Of a stretch of 64,000 nucleotides of DNA, positions 34,192-41,958 are shown one piece after another. Source of the DNA: Leifsonia xyli (GTDB lineage Bacteria; Actinomycetota; Actinomycetes; Actinomycetales; Microbacteriaceae); the NCBI GenBank assembly GCA_001647635.1, contig CP014761.1, forward strand, positions 2,356,001-2,420,000, read 5' to 3'. The stretch's first letter is position 1. Every line of letters starts with the position of its first letter. The notes under the pieces were generated by a model, which had not been told where the DNA came from, searched no databases, and was given only the letters and a program-made list of their open reading frames with translations. The position numbers were made by a program, and so were the translations under genes.

Positions 34192-35133
34192 ATGGATGCG
34201 GTGATCGACGTCTCCGGACTCGAAAAGCGATTCGGGCGCGTGCGCGCCCTCGACGGCCTCGATCTGAGCGTGACGCAGGGGACCGTCCACGGGTTCCTCG
34301 GCCCGAACGGCGCCGGGAAGTCCACGACGATCCGCGTGCTGCTCGGCCTGGCGCGACCGGACGGCGGCCGCGCCGAACTGTTCGGCCGCGACCCGTGGAA
34401 GGACGCGGTCGACCTGCACCGTCGCGTCGCCTACGTGCCGGGTGACGTCAGCCTGTGGCCGAACCTGTCCGGTGGGGAGGCGATCGACCTCGTGGCGCGC
34501 CTCCGCGGCGGCGCCTCCGACAAGTCGGCCTACTCGGCACGGCGGAAGCGGCTCCTCGACGTGTTCCAGCTCGACCCGACCAAGAAGGGCCGTGCCTACT
34601 CCAAGGGCAACCGGCAGAAGGTCGCGCTCGTCGCCGCCTTCGCCACCCCGGCCGACCTCTACATCCTCGATGAGCCGACCAGCGGGCTCGACCCGCTGAT
34701 GGAGGCGGTGTTCGACAGCGAGATCCGGAGGGTCGCGGCCGAGGGGGCGACCGTCCTGCTCTCCAGCCACATCCTGTCGGAGGTCGAGCAGCTGTGCGGC
34801 CGGGTCACGATCATCCGGTCCGGCCGCACGGTCGAGACCGGGACGCTCGACGAACTGCGCCACCTGACGCGCACCGAGGTGTCCTTCCGCGCCGACGGCG
34901 TGCCGCAGGACGCGCTGGCGCAGCTCCCGAGCGCTCACGACGTCGACGTGCGGGACGGGCGGATCCGCTTCACCGCCGACAGCGACGCACTCGCACCGGT
35001 GCTCGCCGAGCTCGCGCGCCTCGACGTCCGCGGCCTGACGGTCGCGCCGCCGTCGCTGGAGGAGCTGTTCCTGCGGCACTACGGCGACGATCTGACGCAG
35101 GCCGCGCCCGAGCCGGAGGAGGCGCGGCGATGA
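34192..35133 (+). CDS. ABC exporter ATP-binding protein (drug/polyketide export type)
   Basis: 313 residues. Walker A GFLGPNGAGKSTTIRVLLGL, Q/E-loop region, a signature variant RAYSKGNRQKVALVAAF (YSKGN instead of LSGGQ), Walker B LYILDEPTSGLDP, and the switch His in LLSSHILSEVEQLC. A C-terminal domain of about 90 residues follows, as in DrrA-like and antibiotic-export ATPases. ATG chosen at 34192 because the earlier ATG is inside the -10 box. Its stop overlaps the permease ATG (ATGA at 35130-35133). Confidence 0.93.
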   Translation: MDAVIDVSGLEKRFGRVRALDGLDLSVTQGTVHGFLGPNGAGKSTTIRVLLGLARPDGGRAELFGRDPWKDAVDLHRRVAYVPGDVSLWPNLSGGEAIDLVARLRGGASDKSAYSARRKRLLDVFQLDPTKKGRAYSKGNRQKVALVAAFATPADLYILDEPTSGLDPLMEAVFDSEIRRVAAEGATVLLSSHILSEVEQLCGRVTIIRSGRTVETGTLDELRHLTRTEVSFRADGVPQDALAQLPSAHDVDVRDGRIRFTADSDALAPVLAELARLDVRGLTVAPPSLEELFLRHYGDDLTQAAPEPEEARR

Positions 35134-36823
35134 GCACCGCGGCCGCGCGCCTGGAGCCGGCGCACGCGCGGGTGGCCGCGTCCGGTCCGCGCACTTCGGC
35201 GATCCTGCGCGCCCTGATGCGTCAGCGGTTGCGTCGCGATCGCTGGCAGCTCCTGATCTGGCTGCTCTCCATCGCGGCGCTCGCGGCGTTCTCGGCGTCG
35301 AGCGTGCAGCAGACGTACGCCTCGGCGGCCGGTCGAGACCAGGTCATCCGGCTGGCGATCGCCGACCCGACCATCCTGGTGCTGCGCGGCCTGCCGCAGG
35401 GGTCGACACTGCCCGCGCTGATCGTCTTCGAGATCTTCACGTTCCTCGCGCTGCTCGCCGGGCTGATGAACACCTTCCTCGCCGTCCGGCACTCCCGGGC
35501 CGAGGAGGATTCGGGCCGGGCGGAGCTGATCGGCTCGACGCCCGCAGGCCGGCTCCTCCCGACCGCCGCGACCGTGGTCTACGCGTGGTGGTGGATGTGG
35601 TGCTCGCCATCGTCACGGCGCTCGGGTTCCTCTCGACCGGCCTGCCTGTCGCGGGATCGTTCGTCGCGGGAGCCGCGGTCGGCGGATCCGGCCTCGCCTT
35701 CTTCGGCGTCGGGCTGCTGCTGGCGCAGGTCATGAGCACGTCGCGCGGTGCGAACGGGTACGCCTCGGCGGTCGTTCTTGCGGCGTACCTCCTTCGCGGG
35801 ATCGGGGATGCGATGGGCACGCCCTTCGGCGACGGCACGCACCTGCGCGCGGCCTGGCCGAGCTGGCTGAGCCCGATCGGCTGGGGCGAGCAGACGGCGG
35901 CATACACCGCGGACTCGTGGTGGCCGATCCTCCTCCAGGTCGCTCTCGCGGCGGTGCTGGTGGTCGGCGTCTTCGCGCTGCAGGCTGCGCGGGACTCGGG
36001 CGCCGGACTCGTTCCGGAGCGAGCCGGCCGCGCCATGGCATCCCGCAGCCTGTCGGGCACGTTCGGTCTGGCCTGGCGTCTGCAGCGACCCGTCGTGATC
36101 GGCTGGACGGTCGGCGGCGCCCTCGGCGGCCTGCTGGCGGGTGCCCTCGGCAGCGCGATCAACAGCCAGCTGGCGAGCGACCCGAACCTCGCGGGCATCC
36201 GCGAGGCCATGCGACGCATCGGCGCCGGTGGGTCCGGCCCGCTGACCGAGCTGTTCATCTCGGCCATCCTGTCGATCGTCGGAGTGCTCGCAGCGGCCTG
36301 CGCCGTGCAGTCGGTGATCCGGCTCCGCCAAGAGGAGCAGTCGGGCACCGCGGAGGTGCTGCTCGCGACGCCCGTCTCCCGCATCCGGTGGCTGTTCTCG
36401 TACGTCGGCGTCGGCATCGTCGCCGTGCTCGCGGTGCTGCTCGCCGCCGCGATCACCGCGGGGCTCTCTGCGGTGGCCGCAGGCGAGGACACGTCCATGA
36501 TCGGGCACGCCTTCGCAGCCGCGTCCGCCCAGGCCCCTGTGGCGCTCGTCTACCTGGGCGTGCTGACGTTGCTGTTCGTTCTTCTTCCCAGCTGGACGGT
36601 CGCGGTGGGCTGGGCCGCCCTGGGGCTCGGCGCTTTCGTCGGCATCTTCGGCGGCCTCATCCAACTCCCGGACTGGGTCCGCCACCTGTCGCCCTTCGCC
36701 GACGCCCCCGTCGTGGTCGGGGACGTCGACTGGACCGGGGGATACTGGATGCTCGGCATCACGATCGCCGCCCTCGCGGCAGCTGCGGCGCTGATCCGCC
36801 GACGCGACTTCGCCATCGGATAG
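35130..36823 (+). pseudogene. ABC-2-type exporter permease (polyketide-antibiotic exporter family), frameshifted
   Basis: ATG 35130 opens MSTAAARLEPAHARVAASGP and two to three membrane helices, then leaves frame near 35584 within TACGCGTGGTGG. The -1 frame (open from 35585) continues with VVVDVVLAIVTALGFLSTG and about ten more helices to 36823. One added base (for example TAC GCG GTG GTG) would give a 564-residue protein ending with LIRRRDFAIG, the usual length for this two-part permease. The two halves are otherwise intact, so the lesion is recent or an assembly error. The gene lies between its ATPase and a MarR-type regulator. Confidence 0.82.
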
Positions 36824-36839
36824 AGACGGGACGGTGCCC

Positions 36840-37313
36840 ATGGCCAGAGACGAGGCGGCCCTCGCCGAGGTGATGGAGCACTCCGCCGCCGTCCTGACCG
36901 CGGCCGGGTTCCCGAGGATGCCGGCGCGCGTGCTCATGGCGCTCACCGTGACCGAGTCGCCCGGGCTCACCGCCGCCGAGCTGGCGGAACGCCTCGACGT
37001 CAGCCCGGCCGCGATCTCCGGCGCCGTCCGCTACCTGCAGACGCTCGGCATCATCCGTCGCCTGGCGCAGAACGGCAGCCGCCGCGACCGGTACGAGATC
37101 CCGAGCGACTGGTACGCGCTGATGGTGCGCAACAGTCCGATCTACGGCACCCTCGCCGATCAGGCCGAGGCGGGTCTCGCCGCGGTCGGCGACCCGGACT
37201 CGCCGGCCACCGAGCGACTTCGCGACATGGCCGGCTTCTACCGCTTCATCCAGGGACGTCTCCCGGAGCTCATCGCGGAATGGGAGCAGGTCCGCAGCGC
37301 GCGGCAGGACTGA
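36840..37313 (+). CDS. MarR/GbsR-family transcriptional regulator
   Basis: 157 residues from ATG 36840 (a GTG at 36834 is in frame two codons earlier). The winged helix reads MPARVLMALTVTESPGLTAAELAERL, recognition helix SPAAISGAVRYLQTLGII, wing QNGSRRDRYEIPSD. The C-terminal helices DMAGFYRFIQGRLPELIAEWEQV likely dimerize. The gene follows the exporter permease by 16 bases on the same strand, as in many drug-exporter operons, and likely represses it. Confidence 0.88.
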   Translation: MARDEAALAEVMEHSAAVLTAAGFPRMPARVLMALTVTESPGLTAAELAERLDVSPAAISGAVRYLQTLGIIRRLAQNGSRRDRYEIPSDWYALMVRNSPIYGTLADQAEAGLAAVGDPDSPATERLRDMAGFYRFIQGRLPELIAEWEQVRSARQD

Positions 37314-37320
37314 GCGGTGG

Positions 37321-38229
37321 TCAGAACACGTACTCGAGCAGGTCGAGCCCGACGGCCCGCATCCCCTCGATCACGGCCAGCCGCTCCGGAAGGCTGGTGT
37401 CGTCGAAGTACGTCGACACCGCATAGGTGACGCCCGCGCGAGGACCGCGGAGCACGCCGACCTCGCTGCGCACACCGGCGTCCGTCCCCGTCTTGTTGAC
37501 GAGCAGGATGCCGTGCTCCGGGTGGCGGTGCGAGTGCGGGTCGAGGCCGAACGCGCTCGACACCAGCGAGAAGTCGCTGTTCAGCGACAGCCACGAGATG
37601 ACCCGCTGGCTGGTCGCCGGGTTGACGATCTCGCCGCGCGCGAGCGCCGAGAACAACCAGGTGAGCTCGTTGGCGCTGCCGACGGAGAGCTGGGGCGCGT
37701 CATCCGGCCCGCGGTGGTCGCGCACGAGGTCGAGCAGCGCGGTGCGGGTGAGGCCGAGCGACTCCGTGCGAGCGCTCACCGCCTCCAGGCCGACGCGACG
37801 CAGCAGCACGTTGGTCGCCAGGTTGTCGCTGGTCGCCCCGACGAGGGCCGCCAGGTCGGCGACCGGAAGGGACGGGACGTGGAGGTGCTGCCAGATGCCC
37901 GACTCGCCCGCGATATCGCGCGGGTCGCGGTCGAGGTGGGCGAGCGGGCTGAGCTCACCGGACTGCAGCCGCGCCGCGACCTCGACCAGGAGCAGCACCT
38001 TGCCGATGCTCGCCGTCGGCATGACGACGTGGTCGTCGACCGAGAACAGCACGGCGCCGGTCGACAGGTCGGTCGCCCGGGCCGAGACCTGTACGCCCCC
38101 GACGGCCAGTCGGCCCAGCGCGTCGAAGCCGCGGCTGAAGGTCTCCGTCGATCCCGGTGCCCGGTGCCGTCCGCGGCGCGTGGCCGCCTGACGTGCCCGG
38201 CGGGCGGACTCTTGAGCCTGGATCGTCAC
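37321..38229 (-). CDS. Serine beta-lactamase-fold hydrolase (class A-like)
   Basis: 302 residues from GTG 38229. Active-site motifs are in order: Ser74-x-x-Lys77 in MPTASIGKVLLL, Ser134-Asp135-Asn136 in GATSDNLATNVLL, and Lys246-Thr-Gly in LLVNKTGTDAG. The class A omega-loop Glu (ExxLN) is not evident in the segment after LDLVRDHRG. No signal peptide or lipobox: the N-terminus is polar and basic (ARRARQAATRRGRHR). It is therefore probably not a secreted penicillinase; an esterase or amidase role is possible. It converges on the MarR-type gene. Confidence 0.8.
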   Translation of the reverse strand: MTIQAQESARRARQAATRRGRHRAPGSTETFSRGFDALGRLAVGGVQVSARATDLSTGAVLFSVDDHVVMPTASIGKVLLLVEVAARLQSGELSPLAHLDRDPRDIAGESGIWQHLHVPSLPVADLAALVGATSDNLATNVLLRRVGLEAVSARTESLGLTRTALLDLVRDHRGPDDAPQLSVGSANELTWLFSALARGEIVNPATSQRVISWLSLNSDFSLVSSAFGLDPHSHRHPEHGILLVNKTGTDAGVRSEVGVLRGPRAGVTYAVSTYFDDTSLPERLAVIEGMRAVGLDLLEYVF

Positions 38230-38291
38230 GGTGGTGCGGGGTCTTTCTTCCGGTCGGTTGTGCCGTCGCCGCGGCGCCCCTCCCGGCCCCG

Positions 38292-38329
38292 CCTGTCGTC
38301 TTCGCGACGGTGCTCGCGGAGACGACAGG
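38292..38329 (-). terminator. Hairpin between pepO and the beta-lactamase-like gene
   Basis: CCTGTCGTCTTCGCG (38292-38306) pairs with CGCGGAGACGACAGG (38315-38329): 15 positions, one mismatch, 8-base loop. It is 60 bases beyond the pepO stop. It lacks a U-run, so termination is likely rather than certain. Confidence 0.6.
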
Positions 38330-38389
38330 GACGATGTTACCCCGTGATCGGGGGACACGCGCAGCGAGTTCGGGAGGAGCGCCCCGAGG

Positions 38390-40363
38390 TCACCAGATGG
38401 TGACGCGCTCCGCCGGCGCGAGCCACAGCCGGTCGCCCTCGGCGACGTCGAACGTCTCGTAGAACGCGTCGATGTTGCGCACGATCTGGTTGCAGCGGAA
38501 CTCGTTCGGCGAGTGCGGGTCGATCGCGAGCAGGCGGATGACCTCCTCGTCGCGTCCCTTCTGCTGCCAGGCCTGCGCCCACGACAGGAAGAAGCGCTCG
38601 GCACCGGTCAGGCCGTCGACGACCGGGGGTTCCTGACCGTTCAGCGACAGCAGGTAGGCCTTCCACGCGATGCCGAGGCCGCCGAGGTCGCCGATGTTCT
38701 CGCCGATGGTGAGCGCGCCGTTGACGTGGTGGTCGGGCACCTGCGCGGGCGCGAGGGCGTTGTACTGCTCGATCAGGCTCGCGGTGCGCTTCTCGAATGC
38801 CGCGCGGTCCGCCTCGGTCCACCAGTCCTCGAGGCGGCCGTCGCCGTCGAACTTCGAGCCCTGGTCGTCGAACCCGTGGCCGATCTCGTGCCCGATGACC
38901 GCGCCGATCGCGCCGTAGTTGGCCGCAGCATCCCGGTCCGCGTCGAAGAACGGGAACTGCAGGATGGCCGCCGGGAAGACGATCTCGTTGAAGCCGGGGT
39001 TGTAGTACGCGTTGATGGTCTGCGGGGTCATGAACCACTCGTCGCGGTCGATCGGCTTGCCGATCTTGCCGAGCTCGCGGTTGAACTCGAACAGCGCGGC
39101 GGCGCGGACGTTGCCGACGAGGTCGGTGGAGTCGACGACGAGGCTGGAGTAGTCGCGCCACTTCACCGGGTAGCCGATCTTCGGGGTGAACTTCTCGAGC
39201 TTGTCGAGCGCGCGCTTGCGAGTCTCCTCTCCCATCCACTCCAGGTGCTCGATGCTCTGGCGGTACGCCTCGATGAGGTTGGCGACCAGCGCGTCCATCT
39301 GCTCCTTCGCCGCGGGCGGGAAGTGCTTCTCGACGTAGATGCGGCCGACGGCCTCGCCCATCGCGCCCTCGACGAGCGAGACGCCGCGCTTCCAGCGGGC
39401 GCGCATCTGCGGCGTGCCGGTGAGGGTGCGGCCGTAGAAGTCGAAGTTCGCCTCGACGAAATCGCCGGAGAGGTACGGGGCCGCGCCGTGGATGACCTGC
39501 CAGGTGAGCCAGTCGCGCCAGGCGTCCAGGCGGTCCTCCGTCAGCAGACCGGCGAGGCCGGCGGTGAACGACGGCTGCCGCAGCACGACCTCCGCGAGAG
39601 CGCCCTGCGGGGCGCCGAGGGCGTCCGCCCAGGCGTCGAGGTCGGCGGCCTGACCGGTCGCGCCGCCGTCGAACACGGCCTTCGCGTCCGCCCAGCTGTA
39701 GAGGTTGTAGGTCTTCTCGGAGTCGCGGGAGGCCACGTTGTCCCAGTGCTGCGCCGCGATGGCCGTCTCGAGGTCGAAGACGCGCTGCGCGCGGGTCGGG
39801 GCGTCGTCGATCCCGGCGAGCTCGAACATCCGCTGGATGTGCGCCACGAACGCCTCGCGCACCGGCGCGAACCGCTCCTCCCGGAAGTACGACTCGTCGG
39901 GCAGCGAGATACCCGACTGCTCCAGGAAGACGAGGTAGCGCTCCGGGTCGCCCGGGTCGTTGTCGACGAACAGCTGATAGAAGCCGCCGAGCCCGCGGCG
40001 CTCGAGCTTCCCGATCGTCGAGAGCAGGCTCGGGATGCTGTCCACGCCGTCGGCGAAGGTCAGCTCGTCGCGGATCGCCTCCACCCCGAGGCCGTCGATG
40101 CGCTCCTCGTCCATGAAGCTCGTGTAGAGGTCTCCGAACTTCCGCTCCTCCGTGCCCTCATCGGCGTTCTGCGCCTGCTCGACGATCTCGTGGACCGCCT
40201 TCTCCGACTCCTCGGCCAGCACCATGAACGAGCCCCAGCGCGCCTTGTCGGCCGGGATCTCGGTGCGGTCGAGCCACTTGCCGTTCACGTGACGGAAGAG
40301 GTCGTCCTGCGGGCGGACAGCGGGGTCGAGTTCGTCGGTGCGGATGCCGGAGTCGAGCGTCAT
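38390..40363 (-). CDS. pepO: M13-family zinc endopeptidase PepO
   Basis: 657 residues, the family length. The zinc site HEIGH (His492) is in GAVIGHEIGHGFDDQGSKFD; the third ligand Glu is in LTIGENIGDLGGLGIAW. The N-terminal helical domain starts RPQDDLFRHVNGKWLDRTEIP, another M13 signature. No signal peptide is seen, so it is cytoplasmic, as in lactococcal PepO. It cleaves oligopeptides. The small membrane-protein gene 40380-40781 ends 16 bases upstream and may be co-transcribed. Confidence 0.96.
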   Translation of the reverse strand: MTLDSGIRTDELDPAVRPQDDLFRHVNGKWLDRTEIPADKARWGSFMVLAEESEKAVHEIVEQAQNADEGTEERKFGDLYTSFMDEERIDGLGVEAIRDELTFADGVDSIPSLLSTIGKLERRGLGGFYQLFVDNDPGDPERYLVFLEQSGISLPDESYFREERFAPVREAFVAHIQRMFELAGIDDAPTRAQRVFDLETAIAAQHWDNVASRDSEKTYNLYSWADAKAVFDGGATGQAADLDAWADALGAPQGALAEVVLRQPSFTAGLAGLLTEDRLDAWRDWLTWQVIHGAAPYLSGDFVEANFDFYGRTLTGTPQMRARWKRGVSLVEGAMGEAVGRIYVEKHFPPAAKEQMDALVANLIEAYRQSIEHLEWMGEETRKRALDKLEKFTPKIGYPVKWRDYSSLVVDSTDLVGNVRAAALFEFNRELGKIGKPIDRDEWFMTPQTINAYYNPGFNEIVFPAAILQFPFFDADRDAAANYGAIGAVIGHEIGHGFDDQGSKFDGDGRLEDWWTEADRAAFEKRTASLIEQYNALAPAQVPDHHVNGALTIGENIGDLGGLGIAWKAYLLSLNGQEPPVVDGLTGAERFFLSWAQAWQQKGRDEEVIRLLAIDPHSPNEFRCNQIVRNIDAFYETFDVAEGDRLWLAPAERVTIW

Positions 40364-40379
40364 GCGCCCAGCCTACGGG

Positions 40380-40781
40380 TCAGGCCGCAGCGCGGGCCAG
40401 CGACGTGAGCCGCCGGTAGGAGAGGGCGAACAGCCCGGCCAGGAAGAGCTCCGCGAGGATGGACACGGTGCCCGACAGGCTGCCGTAGCCGACGAACGAG
40501 AACCCGATGTTGACCACGGCGAGCACGCCGTAGACGGCGGCCAGCACGCCGCTCAACAGCGGCCGGTTCGTCATCCGCCACCACGGCCGTGCCGCACGCA
40601 CCGGCTCGCCGGGGCCGCGGAATATCCGGCTCACGAGATACCACGCGGCCACCTGGAGGACGGTCAGGACGATCGACCCCGGCTCCGAGTGCAGGGCGTC
40701 GAAGAGAAGGGCGAGCAGCAGGTTCACGGCGACGAGCACGCCGATCACGGCGGCCTTGCGGCCCGGAGTGGTGAAACGCAT
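40380..40781 (-). CDS. Small four-helix membrane protein, function unknown
   Basis: 133 residues with four hydrophobic segments (about 9-29, 36-52, 75-93 and 100-120) joined by short polar loops such as RIFRGPGEPVRAARPWWRMTNRP. No motif that I recognise. It reads in the same direction as pepO, 16 bases before it. The ATG at 40781 is preceded by AGAAGGATCAGC, a fair ribosome binding site. Confidence 0.72.
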   Translation of the reverse strand: MRFTTPGRKAAVIGVLVAVNLLLALLFDALHSEPGSIVLTVLQVAAWYLVSRIFRGPGEPVRAARPWWRMTNRPLLSGVLAAVYGVLAVVNIGFSFVGYGSLSGTVSILAELFLAGLFALSYRRLTSLARAAA

Positions 40782-40892
40782 GCTGATCCTTCTGGTGCTC
40801 TCAGACTTCAGTGTCGCAGGGCGCGGTTCCGCCCGCCGTCAGGCTCGCCGTGTGGCCCGGACGGGGTCGAGAGGGAGCACAGCCGCAGTCCG

Positions 40893-40898
40893 TAGGCT
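40893..40898 (+). promoter_or_regulatory. -10 element TAGGCT, leaderless promoter of the PrsW gene
   Basis: TAGGCT is followed by six bases and GTG 40905, indicating a leaderless transcript and supporting this start. Confidence 0.55.
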
Positions 40899-40904
40899 GG
40901 CCCA

Positions 40905-41957
40905 GTGACCATCGCCCCTTCGCAGCACCAGCCCGCCGAGCATCACGGCGCGCTCCCGCCCGCCGGCTGGTACGCCGACCCGCAGGACGCACGGTTCCTC
41001 CGCTGGTGGAGCGGCGCGGGATGGACGGCCTACACCTATCCACTCGCCGCGGTAGCGCCGGCGCAGCCGCTGCGGCGTTTGCGCCTGCCGCACAAGTGGA
41101 TCGGGCGCTTCGGCGGGTGGATCATCGCGGGCGCCAGCGTGTTCATCTGGCTCTGGCTGATCGGGTTCAGCCTGCTGCTCTCCGCCATCGCGCCGCACGC
41201 GGGCGACGACGGCCCCGCGGTGCTCTCGCCCTACCTGCTGGTGACGGGCGCGGCGACCGTGGCGGCCGTCATCCTGTACACGATGTGCTACCGGCTGCGG
41301 CCGGAGGACGGGCTGACCGCCTCCCGGCTGGTGATCATCGCGGGGGTCGGCGGCCTGGCGGCGACGCTCGTCGCCGGTCCGGTGAACAGCCTGATCGACG
41401 TGGCGGCGGGAGGGACGGCCGCGCACCCGAGCGGCCTCGCTCTGGTGACCGCGGGCGTCGTCGAGGAGCTGCTCAAGGTCACGGCGGCTGTGCTCCTGGC
41501 GCTCAAGCTCCCGGTGAAGAACGCGCGCATCGGCCTCTTCGTCGGCGGCGCGGTCGGTCTCGGCTTCAGTGTGATCGAGAACCTCGGCTACCTGCAGGAC
41601 GCGTTCGCCCGCGGGCAGCAGAACGGCAGCGGCTTCGGCATGTTCCTGGAGACGGCGATCGGCCGCGAGCTGACCGGGCCTTTCCTGCACCCGGTGTTCT
41701 CGGCCCTGCTCGGCGCTGCGGTGTTCGCCGCAGCACGCAACGGCCGGTTCCGGCTCACGATCGGCGTCGTACTCGCGTACCTCGGGGTGGCCGCAGCACA
41801 CGGGCTGTTCAACGGTGCGACCTGGCTCGCCCAGACGCTTCCGTGGAACCCGGCGCTCGCCGGCCTGGCGCTGCTCGGCTTCGAGCTGCTGTTCGTCGTG
41901 GGCAGCGGGCTGGCGTGGTTCCTGATCTCCAGGCGCATCCGCCGCGACACCGTGTAG
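40905..41957 (+). CDS. PrsW-family intramembrane metalloprotease with DUF2510 domain
   Basis: 350 residues. An N-terminal DUF2510 segment (PPAGWYADPQDARFLRWWSG then AGWTAYTYP) precedes about eight membrane helices. PrsW motifs: Glu187-Glu188 and Lys191 in GVVEELLKVTAAVL, the second motif GLGFSVIENLGYLQ, then LHPVFSALLG and AAAHGLFNG, which provide the metal-binding Glu/His residues. In Bacillus, PrsW cleaves an anti-sigma factor at site 1; no anti-sigma gene is visible here. DUF2510 is a common add-on in actinobacteria. It converges on the aminoacyl-PG synthase gene. Confidence 0.9.
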   Translation: MTIAPSQHQPAEHHGALPPAGWYADPQDARFLRWWSGAGWTAYTYPLAAVAPAQPLRRLRLPHKWIGRFGGWIIAGASVFIWLWLIGFSLLLSAIAPHAGDDGPAVLSPYLLVTGAATVAAVILYTMCYRLRPEDGLTASRLVIIAGVGGLAATLVAGPVNSLIDVAAGGTAAHPSGLALVTAGVVEELLKVTAAVLLALKLPVKNARIGLFVGGAVGLGFSVIENLGYLQDAFARGQQNGSGFGMFLETAIGRELTGPFLHPVFSALLGAAVFAAARNGRFRLTIGVVLAYLGVAAAHGLFNGATWLAQTLPWNPALAGLALLGFELLFVVGSGLAWFLISRRIRRDTV

Positions 41958-41958
41958 C

